64,000 nucleotides of DNA from Salinispora pacifica CNR114 (GCF_000514775.1 NZ_AZWO01000022.1:1-64000); one strand, 5' to 3'. Positions 1 to 8,835 are shown, counted from the stretch's first letter. Program-made: numbers and translations. The notes: generated by a model from the letters alone, not told the origin.

Positions 1-84
1 CCGAAGGGCCTTTCCGCTCGACTTGCATGTGTTAAGCACGCCGCCAGCGTTCGTCCTGAGCCAGGATCAAACTCTCCAACAAAA
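1..84 (-). rRNA. rrs: 16S ribosomal RNA, 5' end only
   Basis: Read on the minus strand, this stretch gives the conserved start of bacterial 16S rRNA: GAGTTTGATCCTGGCTCAG, then the GCGTGCTTAACACATGC segment and a GAGCGGAAAGGCCC stretch typical of Micromonosporaceae helix 6. Only about 84 bases lie in the window; the rest continues beyond the left edge. The exact mature 5' end is estimated from homology and may be a few bases off. It is the first gene of an rRNA operon transcribed leftwards out of the window. Confidence 0.96.
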
Positions 85-188
85 ACTTGAAGAAAACCCC
101 AGCAACAAAAAACAATCTGCTGCCAAATTCAAGCCCAAGCCAACCCACCAAACAGCAGGCCAACCCAGACCAAAACGGCACTGGCTTT

Positions 189-220
189 CCAAACACCCTG
201 TTGAGTTCTCAAAGAACAAC
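189..220 (-). promoter_or_regulatory. rRNA leader boxA-like antitermination and processing motif
   Basis: The minus strand reads TTCTTTGAGAACTCAACAG followed by GGTGTTTGG. This is the conserved actinobacterial rRNA leader element found about 100 bases before 16S; its TTCTTTGAGAACT part resembles boxA, the Nus-factor antitermination site. The stretch between it and the 16S start is unusually A/T-rich for this genome, as expected of an RNase-processed leader. Confidence 0.75.
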
Positions 221-302
221 CACACACCATCAGAACCCCAAACCAGGGCCCCTCAAGAGGCAACCGCTCCAGCCCGCCACTCTCGCGCCAGGCACTTTTA
301 CT

Positions 303-331
303 ACTTTACCTCACCGTCTTCGCCGTGTCAA
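303..331 (-). promoter_or_regulatory. rRNA operon promoter, proximal
   Basis: The minus strand has TTGACA (331-326), a 17-base spacer and TAAAGT (308-303), a near-consensus housekeeping sigma promoter. It lies about 220 bases before the 16S start and just upstream of the boxA-like leader element, the usual place for an rRNA promoter. It is the best match of three tandem candidates. Confidence 0.75.
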
Positions 332-473
332 ACCGTTTGTCCCGGTCTGTCGTGCTTCGCACGGTTCAGCTTCCGTTGAGCGCACACGTGGCTACCCGCG
401 TGTGTGATCCTCGGATTTGGCAGACCGGCCGCCCGCGGTTTCCCGCTGGCTCGCCCGGTTCCTGCCGGCTGTT

Positions 474-502
474 ACCTTACCCGGTCGGTTTCGCCGCACC
501 AA
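474..502 (-). promoter_or_regulatory. rRNA operon promoter, middle
   Basis: The minus strand has TTGGTG (502-497), 17 bases and TAAGGT (479-474). The spacer begins CGGCGAA, as in the proximal promoter, so the two look like diverged copies. Tandem rRNA promoters are usual in actinomycetes. Confidence 0.5.
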
Positions 503-635
503 ATCGGCCTGTCGGCAGACTTGGCGGGCACCGCCCGCCCGGCGACTCGACAGTGAAGCTTCTTGTCGCCGGTGCCGCTTGGAGTGGGCCTCAGGACTTT
601 CGCCCTGTTTGCCCCGTTCCGCGCTGGCAGAGAGA

Positions 636-665
636 AAGTTACGCGGATTCGGGTTCACACGTCAA
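636..665 (-). promoter_or_regulatory. rRNA operon promoter, distal
   Basis: The minus strand has TTGACG (665-660), 18 bases and TAACTT (641-636). It lies about 550 bases upstream of 16S in a region with no coding signal and fits a third tandem rRNA promoter. It is weaker than the proximal one because of its spacer length and -10 sequence. Confidence 0.45.
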
Positions 666-965
666 ATCGAGCGGCTGCGGCCCCCGTCACACTCGCTCCC
701 CGGTTGGGTGGACAGGCGTGTGAGCCAAGTCAGGGGTGGAACCTCAGCCCGCGACGACACGGGCGGTTCGCGTACCACCCGACCTGTGCCCAATGGCGCA
801 ACAACCGGCGGCGACCTGCCCAGCACCCATGAACCTTCGAGGCGGCAGCCCCAGTCCCCGCCAAGAATCGGTGCAAACACCGATTTTCGGCAGAAACAGG
901 CACTAGCCTGTGTGCGGGTGACCACCTGAGGTGAATGCGGAAGAGAGCAGGAGGGGGATGGGTCC
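666..965. other. Non-coding gap with one small hairpin
   Basis: No reading frame here has a start, ribosome site and coding character. The notable item is an inverted repeat at 866-885 (AATCGGTG, four-base loop, CACCGATT) followed by TT on the plus strand. It sits between the leftward rRNA promoters and the rightward dehydrogenase operon and could be a terminator or an operator; nothing more can be said. A ribosome site AGGAGGGGG (949-957) serves the next gene. Confidence 0.4.
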
Positions 966-1445
966 ATGACGGTGCAGACCAGGCTCACCGTTAACGGTCA
1001 GGACCGGGAGTGGACGCTCGATGCCCGAACGACGCTGCTGGACGCGCTGCGAGATCACGTCGGCCTCTACGGCACGAAGAAGGGGTGCGACCATGGGCAG
1101 TGCGGTGCCTGCACGGTCCATGTCGACGACCGGCCCGTGGTGGCCTGTCTGACCCTCGCCGCCCAGGTCGCCGGCGGTGCGGTACGGACCGTCGAAGGGC
1201 TCACGGAGTCGCCGGACGAGTTGCATCCGATGCAGCAGGCGTTCCTCGACTGCGACGCACTGCAGTGTGGCTACTGCACCCCAGGACAGCTGATGTCGGC
1301 AATTGCCTGTGTCGACGAGGGGCACGCCGGGTCCACCGAAGAGATCCGCGAGTTCATGAGTGGGAATCTCTGCCGCTGCGGCGCCTACCAGGGCATCGTC
1401 CAAGCGGTCGCCAGGGTTCATGCCGCCGATCCCGGGCGGTCCTGA
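966..1445 (+). CDS. 2Fe-2S small subunit of a molybdenum hydroxylase (xanthine dehydrogenase/aldehyde oxidase family)
   Basis: This 159-residue protein carries two [2Fe-2S] clusters that pass electrons from the molybdenum site to FAD. The N-terminal plant-ferredoxin fold has Cys41, Cys46, Cys49 and Cys61 (CDHGQCGAC then C); the C-terminal helical domain has Cys101, Cys104 (CGYC), Cys136 and Cys138 (CRC). Length is normal for the family. The start is fixed by AGGAGGGGG eight bases upstream. It has no Tat signal, unlike E. coli PaoA, so the complex is probably cytoplasmic. It is the first gene of a tight operon with the FAD and molybdopterin subunits. The substrate cannot be read from the sequence; an aldehyde or a purine are both possible. 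Confidence 0.93.
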   Translation: MTVQTRLTVNGQDREWTLDARTTLLDALRDHVGLYGTKKGCDHGQCGACTVHVDDRPVVACLTLAAQVAGGAVRTVEGLTESPDELHPMQQAFLDCDALQCGYCTPGQLMSAIACVDEGHAGSTEEIREFMSGNLCRCGAYQGIVQAVARVHAADPGRS

Positions 1446-2443
1446 TGCGGGCCTTCACCTACACCCGGGCGCGCTCCGCGGCGGAGGCGGTATCGACGTT
1501 CGCCACCTCTCAGGACGACCAACCCCACTACCTCAGTGGTGGCACGACCCTCGTGGACCTGATGAAGCTCGACGTCGAAGCCCCCGGTCTGCTCATCGAC
1601 CTGACCGACGTCCCGGATTTGGACTTCGTCCGGGAGGAGCAGGGTGACCTGGTCATCGGGGCGCTGACCCGGATGAGCGACGCCGCGAACCACCCGCTGG
1701 TCGCGGCCAACTGCCCGGTGCTCGCGGAGTCCCTCCTGTCCGCGGCCTCCCAACAGTTACGGAACATGGCGAGGATCGGCGGTAACCTGCTGCAACGCAC
1801 CCGCTGCGGCTACTTCCGAGCGGTCGAGTTCTCGTGCAACAAACGTCAGCCCGGGTCGGGATGCTCCGCGATGGAGGGCGTCAATCGCCACCACGCCGTC
1901 CTCGGTACCAGCAACCGCTGCATCGCCGTCTATCCCGGCGACCTGGCGGTGGCACTGACCGCGTTCGACGCGAGCCTCTCCGTCCTCGGGCCCGACGGCA
2001 CCCGCTCCATGTCGATCCATGACCTGTTCGTGCCGCCGGGCGACACACCGCACCGGGAGACGACCCTCAAGCCCGGCGAGTTCATCACGGCCGTCCGGGT
2101 GCCGATGACGCCGGCGGCGCGGTCGTCCAGCTACCAGAAGGTGAGCGACCGGAGTTCGTACTCGTTCGCCCTCGCGTCGGCGGCCGTCGGGCTTCACCTC
2201 GACGCAGGAGGTACCGCCAGCGAAATACGGATCGCGCTCGGCAGCCTGGGCACCGTGCCCTGGCGGGCACGGGAGGCCGAACAGGCACTGACCGGGACCC
2301 AGCTGGACGAGACGTCCATCCGGACGGCATTGGAGCCGGAGTTCCGGTCGGCTCGCACCACGCCGCAGAACCACTTCCGGGTACAGCTGGCTGTGGAAAC
2401 CGTACTCGAGGCCGTCGCGGCGGCTCAGCAGAGAATGGGATGA
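1445..2443 (+). CDS. FAD-binding medium subunit of a molybdenum hydroxylase, PaoB/YagS type with an extra Fe-S cluster motif
   Basis: At 332 residues this is the FAD subunit (vanillyl-alcohol-oxidase fold) of the complex. The flavin loop is seen near residues 30-35 (LSGGTT) and 110-115 (RIGGNL). An inserted loop carries Cys121, Cys131, Cys140 and Cys159 (RCGYF, CNKR, GSGC, NRC), the pattern by which the E. coli PaoB/YagS subunit binds an additional [4Fe-4S] cluster. This places the enzyme in the YagTSR/PaoABC aldehyde oxidoreductase branch rather than with classical xanthine dehydrogenase. The ATG shares one base with the upstream stop codon, so translation is coupled. A much longer reading frame upstream overlaps the small subunit and is not a real extension. 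Confidence 0.9.
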   Translation: MRAFTYTRARSAAEAVSTFATSQDDQPHYLSGGTTLVDLMKLDVEAPGLLIDLTDVPDLDFVREEQGDLVIGALTRMSDAANHPLVAANCPVLAESLLSAASQQLRNMARIGGNLLQRTRCGYFRAVEFSCNKRQPGSGCSAMEGVNRHHAVLGTSNRCIAVYPGDLAVALTAFDASLSVLGPDGTRSMSIHDLFVPPGDTPHRETTLKPGEFITAVRVPMTPAARSSSYQKVSDRSSYSFALASAAVGLHLDAGGTASEIRIALGSLGTVPWRAREAEQALTGTQLDETSIRTALEPEFRSARTTPQNHFRVQLAVETVLEAVAAAQQRMG

Positions 2444-4749
2444 ACACCATGGCCTGGATCGGCTCCGACCACGTCCGCCACGACGGCGTGGAGAAGGTCC
2501 GCGGCGAACCGCTCTACGGCGCCGACCGCACGGCCGCGGCGATGGCGTACGCGATTCCGGTCAGTGCGACCGTGGGCCGCGGCCGGATCACGACCCTCGA
2601 GACCGCCAAGGCGGAACGGGTGCGGGGGGTGCTCGCGGTACTCACGCACGAAAACCTGGATCGCCTGCACCCGTCCGAATTCACCTTCGGGTTGGGGAGC
2701 GCGAGCGAAAGCTTCCAACCGATGCGGGACAACGCCGTGGCCTACCGCGGTCAGCCAATCGCGATCGTGGTGGCGGAGACCTTGGAGGCTGCAGCGGAAG
2801 CCGCGGCGTTGGTGACCGCCCGCTACGACGTCGAGCCGTTCGCTGTGGAACTCGACGCCCCGGGGGGCGAGCGGGTCGACCAGGCGGAGGCGGTGCCCGT
2901 GTTCCCCGTGGTGGAGATCGGCGAGGGTGACCGGCTACTCGACCAGGCACCAGTTGTGGTTGACGCCACCTACTACTCCCCCGCGCAGCATCACAACGGG
3001 CTGGAGCTGCTGTCCACCCTCGCCGAGTGGCATGAGGGATCGCTCCTGATCCATGAGGGCACTCAGGCGGCGGGACGCGTCCGGCACGCGCTGGCGAAGC
3101 AACTCGGGATCCCGATGGAGTTGGTCCAGGTCGTCTCGCCCTCCCTCGGCGGCGGCTTCGGCCAGCGCACCGGTCAGACGTACAGCACCACCCTGGCCGC
3201 CCTGGCCGCCCGGCGGGTCGACCGGCCGGTGATGCTGATCGTCCCGCGGTCCGCCGTCTTCCACAGCGTCCACTTTCGTCCCGCGACCCGGCACCGGATC
3301 CGGTTCGGCGCGCGGGACGACGGCACGATCACCTCCCTGGTACACGAGGCAGTCGCGCAGACATCACGCCATGACCTGATGCCGTTCTGGGGGCCGCAGG
3401 TTTCGGCAAGTATGTACGGCATCCCGAACTTCCGCGGTACCACCACCCTGGTGCGGCTCGACACCCAGACGCCCGGCTACATGCGAGCGCCGATGGAGAT
3501 GGCGACGATGTTCGCGGTGGAGAGCGCCCTGGACGAACTCGCCGAACGGGTGGGCGTTGACCCGGTCGAGCTACGGCGGCGCCACGACACCGCCACCGAC
3601 CCGATAACCGGCAAACCATTCTCCTCACGGCGGCTCAGGCAGTGCCTTGATCGGGGCGCCGAACGGTTCGGCTGGTCGGAACGCGACCCGGCGATCGGGT
3701 CGATGCGCGGCGAGGATGGCAGCCTCATCGGCTGGGGCGTGGCGACCGGCTGCTATCCCGGCCTCGCCTCCGCCGCCGGCGCGCACGTACGGCTGTGTGA
3801 CGACGGCACGGCGGAGGTCTCGGTCAGCGGACACGAGATGGGCCAGGGCATACGCACCGTGGTCGCGCTGACCGCGGCCGATGCCCTCGGCCTGTCACCT
3901 AGCAACATCCGGGTAGTCGTTGGTGACACCCGGGTCGCTCCCCAGCCAGAAACCGGTGGCTCGTGGGGAGCCGCCACCGCCATGCCGGCCATCCAGGAAG
4001 CGGCCGTCGGGATCCGAGCCCAGCTGCACCAGATCGCCGCCACCCATGGCGAGCCGGTTGCCAACGTTGACGTCAGCGAGTGCCGACTGGCGGAGGGACG
4101 GCTGGTCGGCCCAGACAACTCGGGGCCACTGATAGCCGGGCTTCTCATGGCCGCCGGCCTCCCCTCGGTCGAGGCTCCCGGGCAGTACTTCGCCCCAGGG
4201 CGACGCCCGACCGATGCGCCCGACACCGGCACGGCGCCGATGAGCGCGGTGATGGCGGACGTCGACAACGCCCGGGTGGGCCCAGTCTTTCCCGACTTCG
4301 TCACCTGCTCCTATGTCGCCCACTTCGTCGAGGTCCGCATCGGCCCCCGGATCCGCCGACCACGGGTCACCCGGATGCTGTCGGTCATCGACTGCGGGCG
4401 GGTAATCAGTCGGCGCACCGCCACCAGCCAGGCCCTGAGCGGCCTGGTCTGGGGCATCAGCAGCGCGCTCCGGGAGGAGAGCACCGTGGACCCCCGCTTC
4501 GGCGGATTCCTCAACACCAACCTGAGCGACTACCTGGTTCCGGTGAACGCCGACGTACCCACCCTCGACGTCGACTTCATCGACGAGCCCGACCCATCGT
4601 TCAGCGCGTTCGGTCTCAAGAACCTGGGCGAAGTCGTCCACGTCGGGGCGGCAGCCGCGATCACCAACGCCGTCCACCACGCCACCGGGGTCCGGGTCCG
4701 GAGTCTGCCCGTCCGCATCGAGGACCTCATGACGGAGCCTGCTCGGTAA
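2440..4749 (+). CDS. Molybdopterin-binding large subunit of a molybdenum hydroxylase (PaoC/YagR type)
   Basis: This 769-residue catalytic subunit binds the molybdenum cofactor and hydroxylates aldehyde or heterocycle substrates with water-derived oxygen. The GGGFG cofactor loop lies at 237-241 and the APMEM segment follows; near the C-terminus the GLKNLGE motif puts the expected catalytic base at Glu731. At 769 residues it matches PaoC-type subunits and is shorter than bacterial one-piece xanthine dehydrogenases. ATGA overlaps the previous stop by four bases. The downstream XdhC-like and MobA-like genes probably supply the sulfurated, possibly cytidylylated cofactor. The nucleotide form of the cofactor is inferred. 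Confidence 0.92.
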   Translation: MNTMAWIGSDHVRHDGVEKVRGEPLYGADRTAAAMAYAIPVSATVGRGRITTLETAKAERVRGVLAVLTHENLDRLHPSEFTFGLGSASESFQPMRDNAVAYRGQPIAIVVAETLEAAAEAAALVTARYDVEPFAVELDAPGGERVDQAEAVPVFPVVEIGEGDRLLDQAPVVVDATYYSPAQHHNGLELLSTLAEWHEGSLLIHEGTQAAGRVRHALAKQLGIPMELVQVVSPSLGGGFGQRTGQTYSTTLAALAARRVDRPVMLIVPRSAVFHSVHFRPATRHRIRFGARDDGTITSLVHEAVAQTSRHDLMPFWGPQVSASMYGIPNFRGTTTLVRLDTQTPGYMRAPMEMATMFAVESALDELAERVGVDPVELRRRHDTATDPITGKPFSSRRLRQCLDRGAERFGWSERDPAIGSMRGEDGSLIGWGVATGCYPGLASAAGAHVRLCDDGTAEVSVSGHEMGQGIRTVVALTAADALGLSPSNIRVVVGDTRVAPQPETGGSWGAATAMPAIQEAAVGIRAQLHQIAATHGEPVANVDVSECRLAEGRLVGPDNSGPLIAGLLMAAGLPSVEAPGQYFAPGRRPTDAPDTGTAPMSAVMADVDNARVGPVFPDFVTCSYVAHFVEVRIGPRIRRPRVTRMLSVIDCGRVISRRTATSQALSGLVWGISSALREESTVDPRFGGFLNTNLSDYLVPVNADVPTLDVDFIDEPDPSFSAFGLKNLGEVVHVGAAAAITNAVHHATGVRVRSLPVRIEDLMTEPAR

Positions 4750-4798
4750 CGGCCAGGGGTTCCACACCGCGTTAGGCCGCTCGCCGGCAGGGAGTCTG

Positions 4799-5932
4799 AT
4801 GACAGCGGGGATCAGGTACATCGCGCCGACCCTACGGCAGTGGTGTTCGGCCGACCTCTCCTTCGCGATGGCCGTTGTCGTCGGTGTGACGGGGAGCGCG
4901 CCGTGCCCGGTTGGGACGGTGATGGCCAGCTGCGCCACCGGCGAGGTCGCCGGCGGCGTGGCCGGCGGGTGCATTGACGGCGCGGTCCTCACGGCGGCCC
5001 AGGACTCGATCCGCTCTGGTCGGGTGCACCGGAACCGCTACACCCACCAGAGCGACGGCTCGCCGGTGGTCGGCCTCGCCTGTCGTAGTGAGATCGACGT
5101 GGTGGTGCTGCCCGCGGCGGTGGAGGTCATGGCACCGCTGCTCGATCGGTTGCTGGCGAATCGGGCGGTCGGCTCCGCTCTGGTGCTACCCGCCGGCCCA
5201 GGGGCGGCGCTGCTGGCGGCAGACTCGGATGGGTGGTGGGGATCGTCGGGCGATCCGGGGGTGGATGAGCTCGTGGCACGCCAGCTCCGGGAGCGGGTGT
5301 CCACCGGAGCGGGGCAGGTCGAACGCATCGCGGTGGGGCGGGTCGAACGCATCATCAACGGCGCTGGGCAGCCGGTTGACGTCCTGTTCGTCAGACACCA
5401 GCCGGCACCCCGCATGTTGCTCTACGGGATGAGTCCGGTCGCCCGAGCGATGAGCCAGCTCGGGCGTTTCCTCGGCTTCGAGGTGACCGTGTGTGACCCC
5501 CGGCCGGTGTTCATGCGCGCAGCGCACTTCCCGGACGCTCACCAGGTGGTCTGTGACTGGCCGCACCGCCACCTGCGCAGCATCGAGACCGACGCCCGGA
5601 GCGCCATCGTGGTACTCAGCCACGATGATCGCCACGAGACCGAACTGCTGTCGCTGGCCCTACGGGGGCGCGCCGGCTACGTCGGCGTGATCGGCAGCCG
5701 AGAAACACACCGCGAGCGGCTCCTCCGGCTCACCGCGGCCGGCTTGACCGAGGACGAACTCAGCCACCTTCGAGCACCCATCGGCCTCGACCTGGGCGCC
5801 CAAACTCCCCAGGAGACCGCCGTTTCCATCTGCGCCGAAATGATCGCGGCCGCCGGCACCGGGGGCACCGGTCGACCCCTGACCTACCTGGCTGGCCCCA
5901 TCCACCGACGTGCCGACGCCACGGTCAGCTGA
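4799..5932 (+). CDS. XdhC/CoxI-family molybdenum cofactor insertion protein
   Basis: The 377-residue protein has the two-part XdhC layout: an N-terminal domain with a Gly-rich segment and GGCIDGAV (about 55-63), then a C-terminal Rossmann-type domain beginning near residue 206 (LLYGMSPVARAM) with a conserved IGSR-type loop. XdhC proteins bind molybdenum cofactor, protect its sulfurated form and deliver it to the apoenzyme. The gene lies 49 bases after the large subunit with a GGGAG ribosome site before ATG, consistent with dedicated maturation of the enzyme encoded just upstream. Confidence 0.85.
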   Translation: MTAGIRYIAPTLRQWCSADLSFAMAVVVGVTGSAPCPVGTVMASCATGEVAGGVAGGCIDGAVLTAAQDSIRSGRVHRNRYTHQSDGSPVVGLACRSEIDVVVLPAAVEVMAPLLDRLLANRAVGSALVLPAGPGAALLAADSDGWWGSSGDPGVDELVARQLRERVSTGAGQVERIAVGRVERIINGAGQPVDVLFVRHQPAPRMLLYGMSPVARAMSQLGRFLGFEVTVCDPRPVFMRAAHFPDAHQVVCDWPHRHLRSIETDARSAIVVLSHDDRHETELLSLALRGRAGYVGVIGSRETHRERLLRLTAAGLTEDELSHLRAPIGLDLGAQTPQETAVSICAEMIAAAGTGGTGRPLTYLAGPIHRRADATVS

Positions 5933-5934
5933 GC

Positions 5935-6570
5935 ATGCGGAAACGACGGCCCGGTCCGGCCTGCAAACCGGTGGGCGAAGAGCCGGTGGACGCGGGGCGC
6001 ACCGACCCCGTCGCGGGACTGCTGCTCGCCGCGGGAGCGGGCCGGCGGTACGGCGGGCCGAAGGCACTCGTGGCTTTCCAGGGCCAGCCCCTGGTGCTGC
6101 GGAGCCGGGACGTGCTGGTGGCCGCCGGCTGCGCCCCCGTACTGGTCGTGGTGGGGGCGCGGGCGGAGGCCGTGACCGAATTGGTCCACTCGGGCGTCGT
6201 CCGAAACCCGGCGTGGCCGACCGGCATGGGTTCATCGCTGCGGGCGGGGTTGGCAGCGCTGGAGGAAACCACCGCCCTGGCTACTGTCGTGACCTTGGTT
6301 GACATGCCGGGGGTCGGAGTCGAGGCGGTACGCCGGGTGGCTGCCGCCGCCCGACCCGATGCTCTGGCGGTCGGGGGCTACCACGGCGACCGGTGGGGCC
6401 ACCCGGTACTGCTCGGGCGTGAGCACTGGGCCGGCGCCGCCGCGAGCGCCACCCGGGACCGGGGCGCCCGGTACTACCTCCGTCAGCATCGGGACATCGT
6501 CACGGTCGTTCCGTGCGCCGACGTGGCCGACGCCCAGGACCTGGACGTGCCCCCGAAGATCCGGCGTTGA
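5935..6570 (+). CDS. MobA/MocA-like nucleotidyltransferase for molybdenum cofactor
   Basis: This 211-residue protein has the MobA-like NTP-transferase signature LLLAAGAGRRYGGPKAL at 29-45 and an acidic metal-binding LVDMPG segment near 122. Such proteins attach CMP or GMP to molybdopterin. In PaoABC-type operons the equivalent is MocA, which makes the cytosine dinucleotide form. It follows XdhC by two bases. The first 25 residues are unlike the family, and an internal GTG near 5989 is a possible alternative start. Which nucleotide it uses cannot be told from the sequence. Confidence 0.82.
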   Translation: MRKRRPGPACKPVGEEPVDAGRTDPVAGLLLAAGAGRRYGGPKALVAFQGQPLVLRSRDVLVAAGCAPVLVVVGARAEAVTELVHSGVVRNPAWPTGMGSSLRAGLAALEETTALATVVTLVDMPGVGVEAVRRVAAAARPDALAVGGYHGDRWGHPVLLGREHWAGAAASATRDRGARYYLRQHRDIVTVVPCADVADAQDLDVPPKIRR

Positions 6571-6649
6571 CGCGGCGGCGCACGGCCTCGGCTGGGTCAG
6601 ACCACCGTCCTTGACGGCCAGCCGCCGCCCCGGGCGAAAGCGCTCTCCC

Positions 6650-7303
6650 TCAGCCGACGTCGGCCCGGTAGAAGACGTACCGGCCCAGTCGGGCTCGGCC
6701 GTAGCCGTTCTCCCGGACGCCGGTCAGCCCGGCGTCAACCAACGCGGACAGGGCCCGATCGGGGAGGCTGTCCCCGGCCCGACCAGAGCGGTGGGCATGA
6801 CCGCCCTCGTGTCCGGGCAGGCTGCCGTCGATGTCGGCTACATGCAGCTCACCACCGGGACGCAGCACCCGCCGGACCTCGCGCAGCACCCGCACCCAGT
6901 CCGCTTCGTCGATGTGATGCAACATGAACGAGGAGAGCACCCGGTCAACGCTGTGGTCCGCCAGCGGCAGGTCATCGGCGAACGCGCGCTCGTACTGGAT
7001 CTGCACCTTGCCCCGGGCGGCCTTGCGGCGAGCACGGCGCAGCGCACTGGGGTCCGGATCGATGCCCATCGCGTCCACCTCCGGGTGGTGGCGCTTGAGC
7101 GTCCGCAGCAGATCGCCGGTGCCACAGCCAATCTCCAGGACTCGTTGCCCCGGCCGAAGATTCGCACGCTCCAAAAGCTTCTCATGAACCCGTCCGATGC
7201 CAATAAAGCGGGCGAACGGATCGTAGAGGGGCAGCAACCATTGCTTGCCCATGGCGGGCAGATAGGCCCGATTCTCAGAATGGGAGTTGTGCTGTCCGGT
7301 CAT
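6650..7303 (-). CDS. Class I SAM-dependent methyltransferase (methyltransferase 11 type)
   Basis: A 217-residue methyltransferase with motif I VLEIGCGTGDL at 55-65, an acidic motif (GIDPDPSAL) and post-motif segments HHIDEADWVRVLREV and LRPGGEL. The fold and the LxHH/LRPGG pattern are typical of small-molecule or quinone/lipid methyltransferases; the substrate is unknown. The ATG at 7303 is preferred over upstream extensions because the family similarity begins there and because it leaves an intergenic space before the divergent AraC gene. It converges with the molybdenum operon across about 80 bases. Co-regulation by the adjacent AraC protein is possible. Confidence 0.83.
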   Translation of the reverse strand: MTGQHNSHSENRAYLPAMGKQWLLPLYDPFARFIGIGRVHEKLLERANLRPGQRVLEIGCGTGDLLRTLKRHHPEVDAMGIDPDPSALRRARRKAARGKVQIQYERAFADDLPLADHSVDRVLSSFMLHHIDEADWVRVLREVRRVLRPGGELHVADIDGSLPGHEGGHAHRSGRAGDSLPDRALSALVDAGLTGVRENGYGRARLGRYVFYRADVG

Positions 7304-7348
7304 GGCACGCTCCGGTAATAGCGGAAACTCGGTCGTACCCTCAGCCTC

Positions 7349-8320
7349 ATGGACAGCGAAGCTGCGGACAATGGCGGAACTGTGGACAGGATGCGACGGA
7401 ACTTGACTCCCCCCTCCCGCCAGGTCGGTGTCACCGGGCAGGGCGTGCCGGTCTTCGACTTCGGCCACGTGCCCGGCATCGCCCCGGTCGCGGTAGCCCA
7501 CCATCCCCACGGCGAACCCTTCCTCGACCTCGCCACCCACACCCACGACTTCCTGGTGCTCTGCTACGCCCACGTGGCGCGGGGGACGGTTCGCATCGAC
7601 GACCGCACCTGGACGGTGGCCGACGGCGACCTCTTCGTCATCGCACCAGGGCAGGTGGTCTCCTCCGTCGACCCGTTTGCGGAGATCACCAGCGACGGCT
7701 GGACCGTCTGGTTCCCGGCCGACGTGGTCCGGCCGGGAATGCCCGGCGCCTACTCATCCTGGCGAACCCACCCGTTGCTCTTTCCGTTCGCGCAGGGCAG
7801 CAACCGGGCCCAGCGGCTACCGGTCCCACCGGTCGACCGGGCCAGCCTGATGGAGCGCTTCGCCGCACTCGACGCCGAGATTCGGGCCCGCCGCGACGGT
7901 CACCAGGCGGCCGCCCTCGCCCACCTGACCCTGCTGCTCGTGACCGTGGCCCGCTTGTCGACCGACCTCGCCGACCACCTGCGCTACGCCGACGAACCGC
8001 TGCTGGCGGCCGTCTTCGAGGCCATCGAGGCGCGCTACCACCAGCCCATCTCCCTCGCCGACATCGCGGCCGACCTCGCGCTGACCACCGGATACCTCAC
8101 CACCGCCGTGCGTCGCAAAACCGGCCGCACCGTGACCCAGTGGATCACGCAGCGCCGGATGCAGCAGGCACGCCTGCTGCTCACCGAGACCGACCTAGCC
8201 GTCAGCACGATCAGCCGCCGGGTCGGTTACCCCGACACCAGCTACTTCAGCAAACGCTTCCGCGCCCGGCACGGAGTCACCCCCACCCAGTGGCGGGAGG
8301 CGAGACCGCCCGCGGTGTGA
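7349..8320 (+). CDS. AraC-family transcriptional regulator
   Basis: The protein has up to 323 residues. The N-terminal part is a cupin-like AraC ligand-binding domain (HTHDFL about residue 64 onward, then VRIDDRTWTVADGDLFVI). The C-terminal 100 residues hold two helix-turn-helix motifs: SLADIAADLALTTGYLTTA, and the diagnostic ISRRVGYPDTSYFSKRF. A second in-frame ATG lies at 7391 and may be the real start. The gene diverges from a methyltransferase 46 bases away, so the two promoters must share this gap. The ligand is unknown. Confidence 0.88.
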   Translation: MDSEAADNGGTVDRMRRNLTPPSRQVGVTGQGVPVFDFGHVPGIAPVAVAHHPHGEPFLDLATHTHDFLVLCYAHVARGTVRIDDRTWTVADGDLFVIAPGQVVSSVDPFAEITSDGWTVWFPADVVRPGMPGAYSSWRTHPLLFPFAQGSNRAQRLPVPPVDRASLMERFAALDAEIRARRDGHQAAALAHLTLLLVTVARLSTDLADHLRYADEPLLAAVFEAIEARYHQPISLADIAADLALTTGYLTTAVRRKTGRTVTQWITQRRMQQARLLLTETDLAVSTISRRVGYPDTSYFSKRFRARHGVTPTQWREARPPAV

Positions 8321-8363
8321 AGTCAACCCGTGCATCCGGCACCCCGCGGGGTGCCGGTCGGCA

Positions 8364-8693
8364 TCACTCGTCCGACGGCGCCGAGACGACCGAGTCGATC
8401 CAGCCCAAAGCCGCGATGGCGGTAGGAAAACCACAGGTGGTGATGGCCGCGAGCGCGACGGCTTGCACCTCGTCCACGGTCGCACCGTGCTGAAGCGCCT
8501 TGCGGACATTGGAGCGCACCGCTCCCTCCGCCTCGGCCCCAACCGCCACCGCCAACTTGATCAGCCGGTCGGTCCGGTCGTCGAACGAGTTGCGCTCCCG
8601 CACCGTCCGCGCCAGCACGCCCTGCGCCGCTGCGACATCCGGAAAGCGTTCCAGGAACTTCACGTAGACATCCGGAAGATACTGCTGCTGCAT
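8364..8693 (-). CDS. Carboxymuconolactone decarboxylase-like (AhpD-type fold) protein
   Basis: This small 109-residue all-helical protein has the carboxymuconolactone-decarboxylase fold (DRLIKLAVAVGAEAEGAVRSN, then GATVDEVQAVALAAITTCG). The strict CxxC of AhpD is absent; only one Cys, in TTCGFP near residue 87, remains, so a peroxidase-type reaction is doubtful. The start at 8693 is set by GGAGG just upstream; longer readings begin without a ribosome site. It follows narI in the same orientation on the minus strand after a 142-base gap and may be part of, or just after, that operon. Function is not known. Confidence 0.78.
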   Translation of the reverse strand: MQQQYLPDVYVKFLERFPDVAAAQGVLARTVRERNSFDDRTDRLIKLAVAVGAEAEGAVRSNVRKALQHGATVDEVQAVALAAITTCGFPTAIAALGWIDSVVSAPSDE

Positions 8694-8835
8694 ATCACCC
8701 TCCGCCACCGCCCGATATTGACACATTAGCCCCGGCCCGTGGGCACCGTGGTCCGAGGACGTATCCAGGCAGAACTCACGCCTCGACGGCCGCCGCGTCG
8801 GGAGCGCCGCCGACCGACCCGCCACCACACGACGG

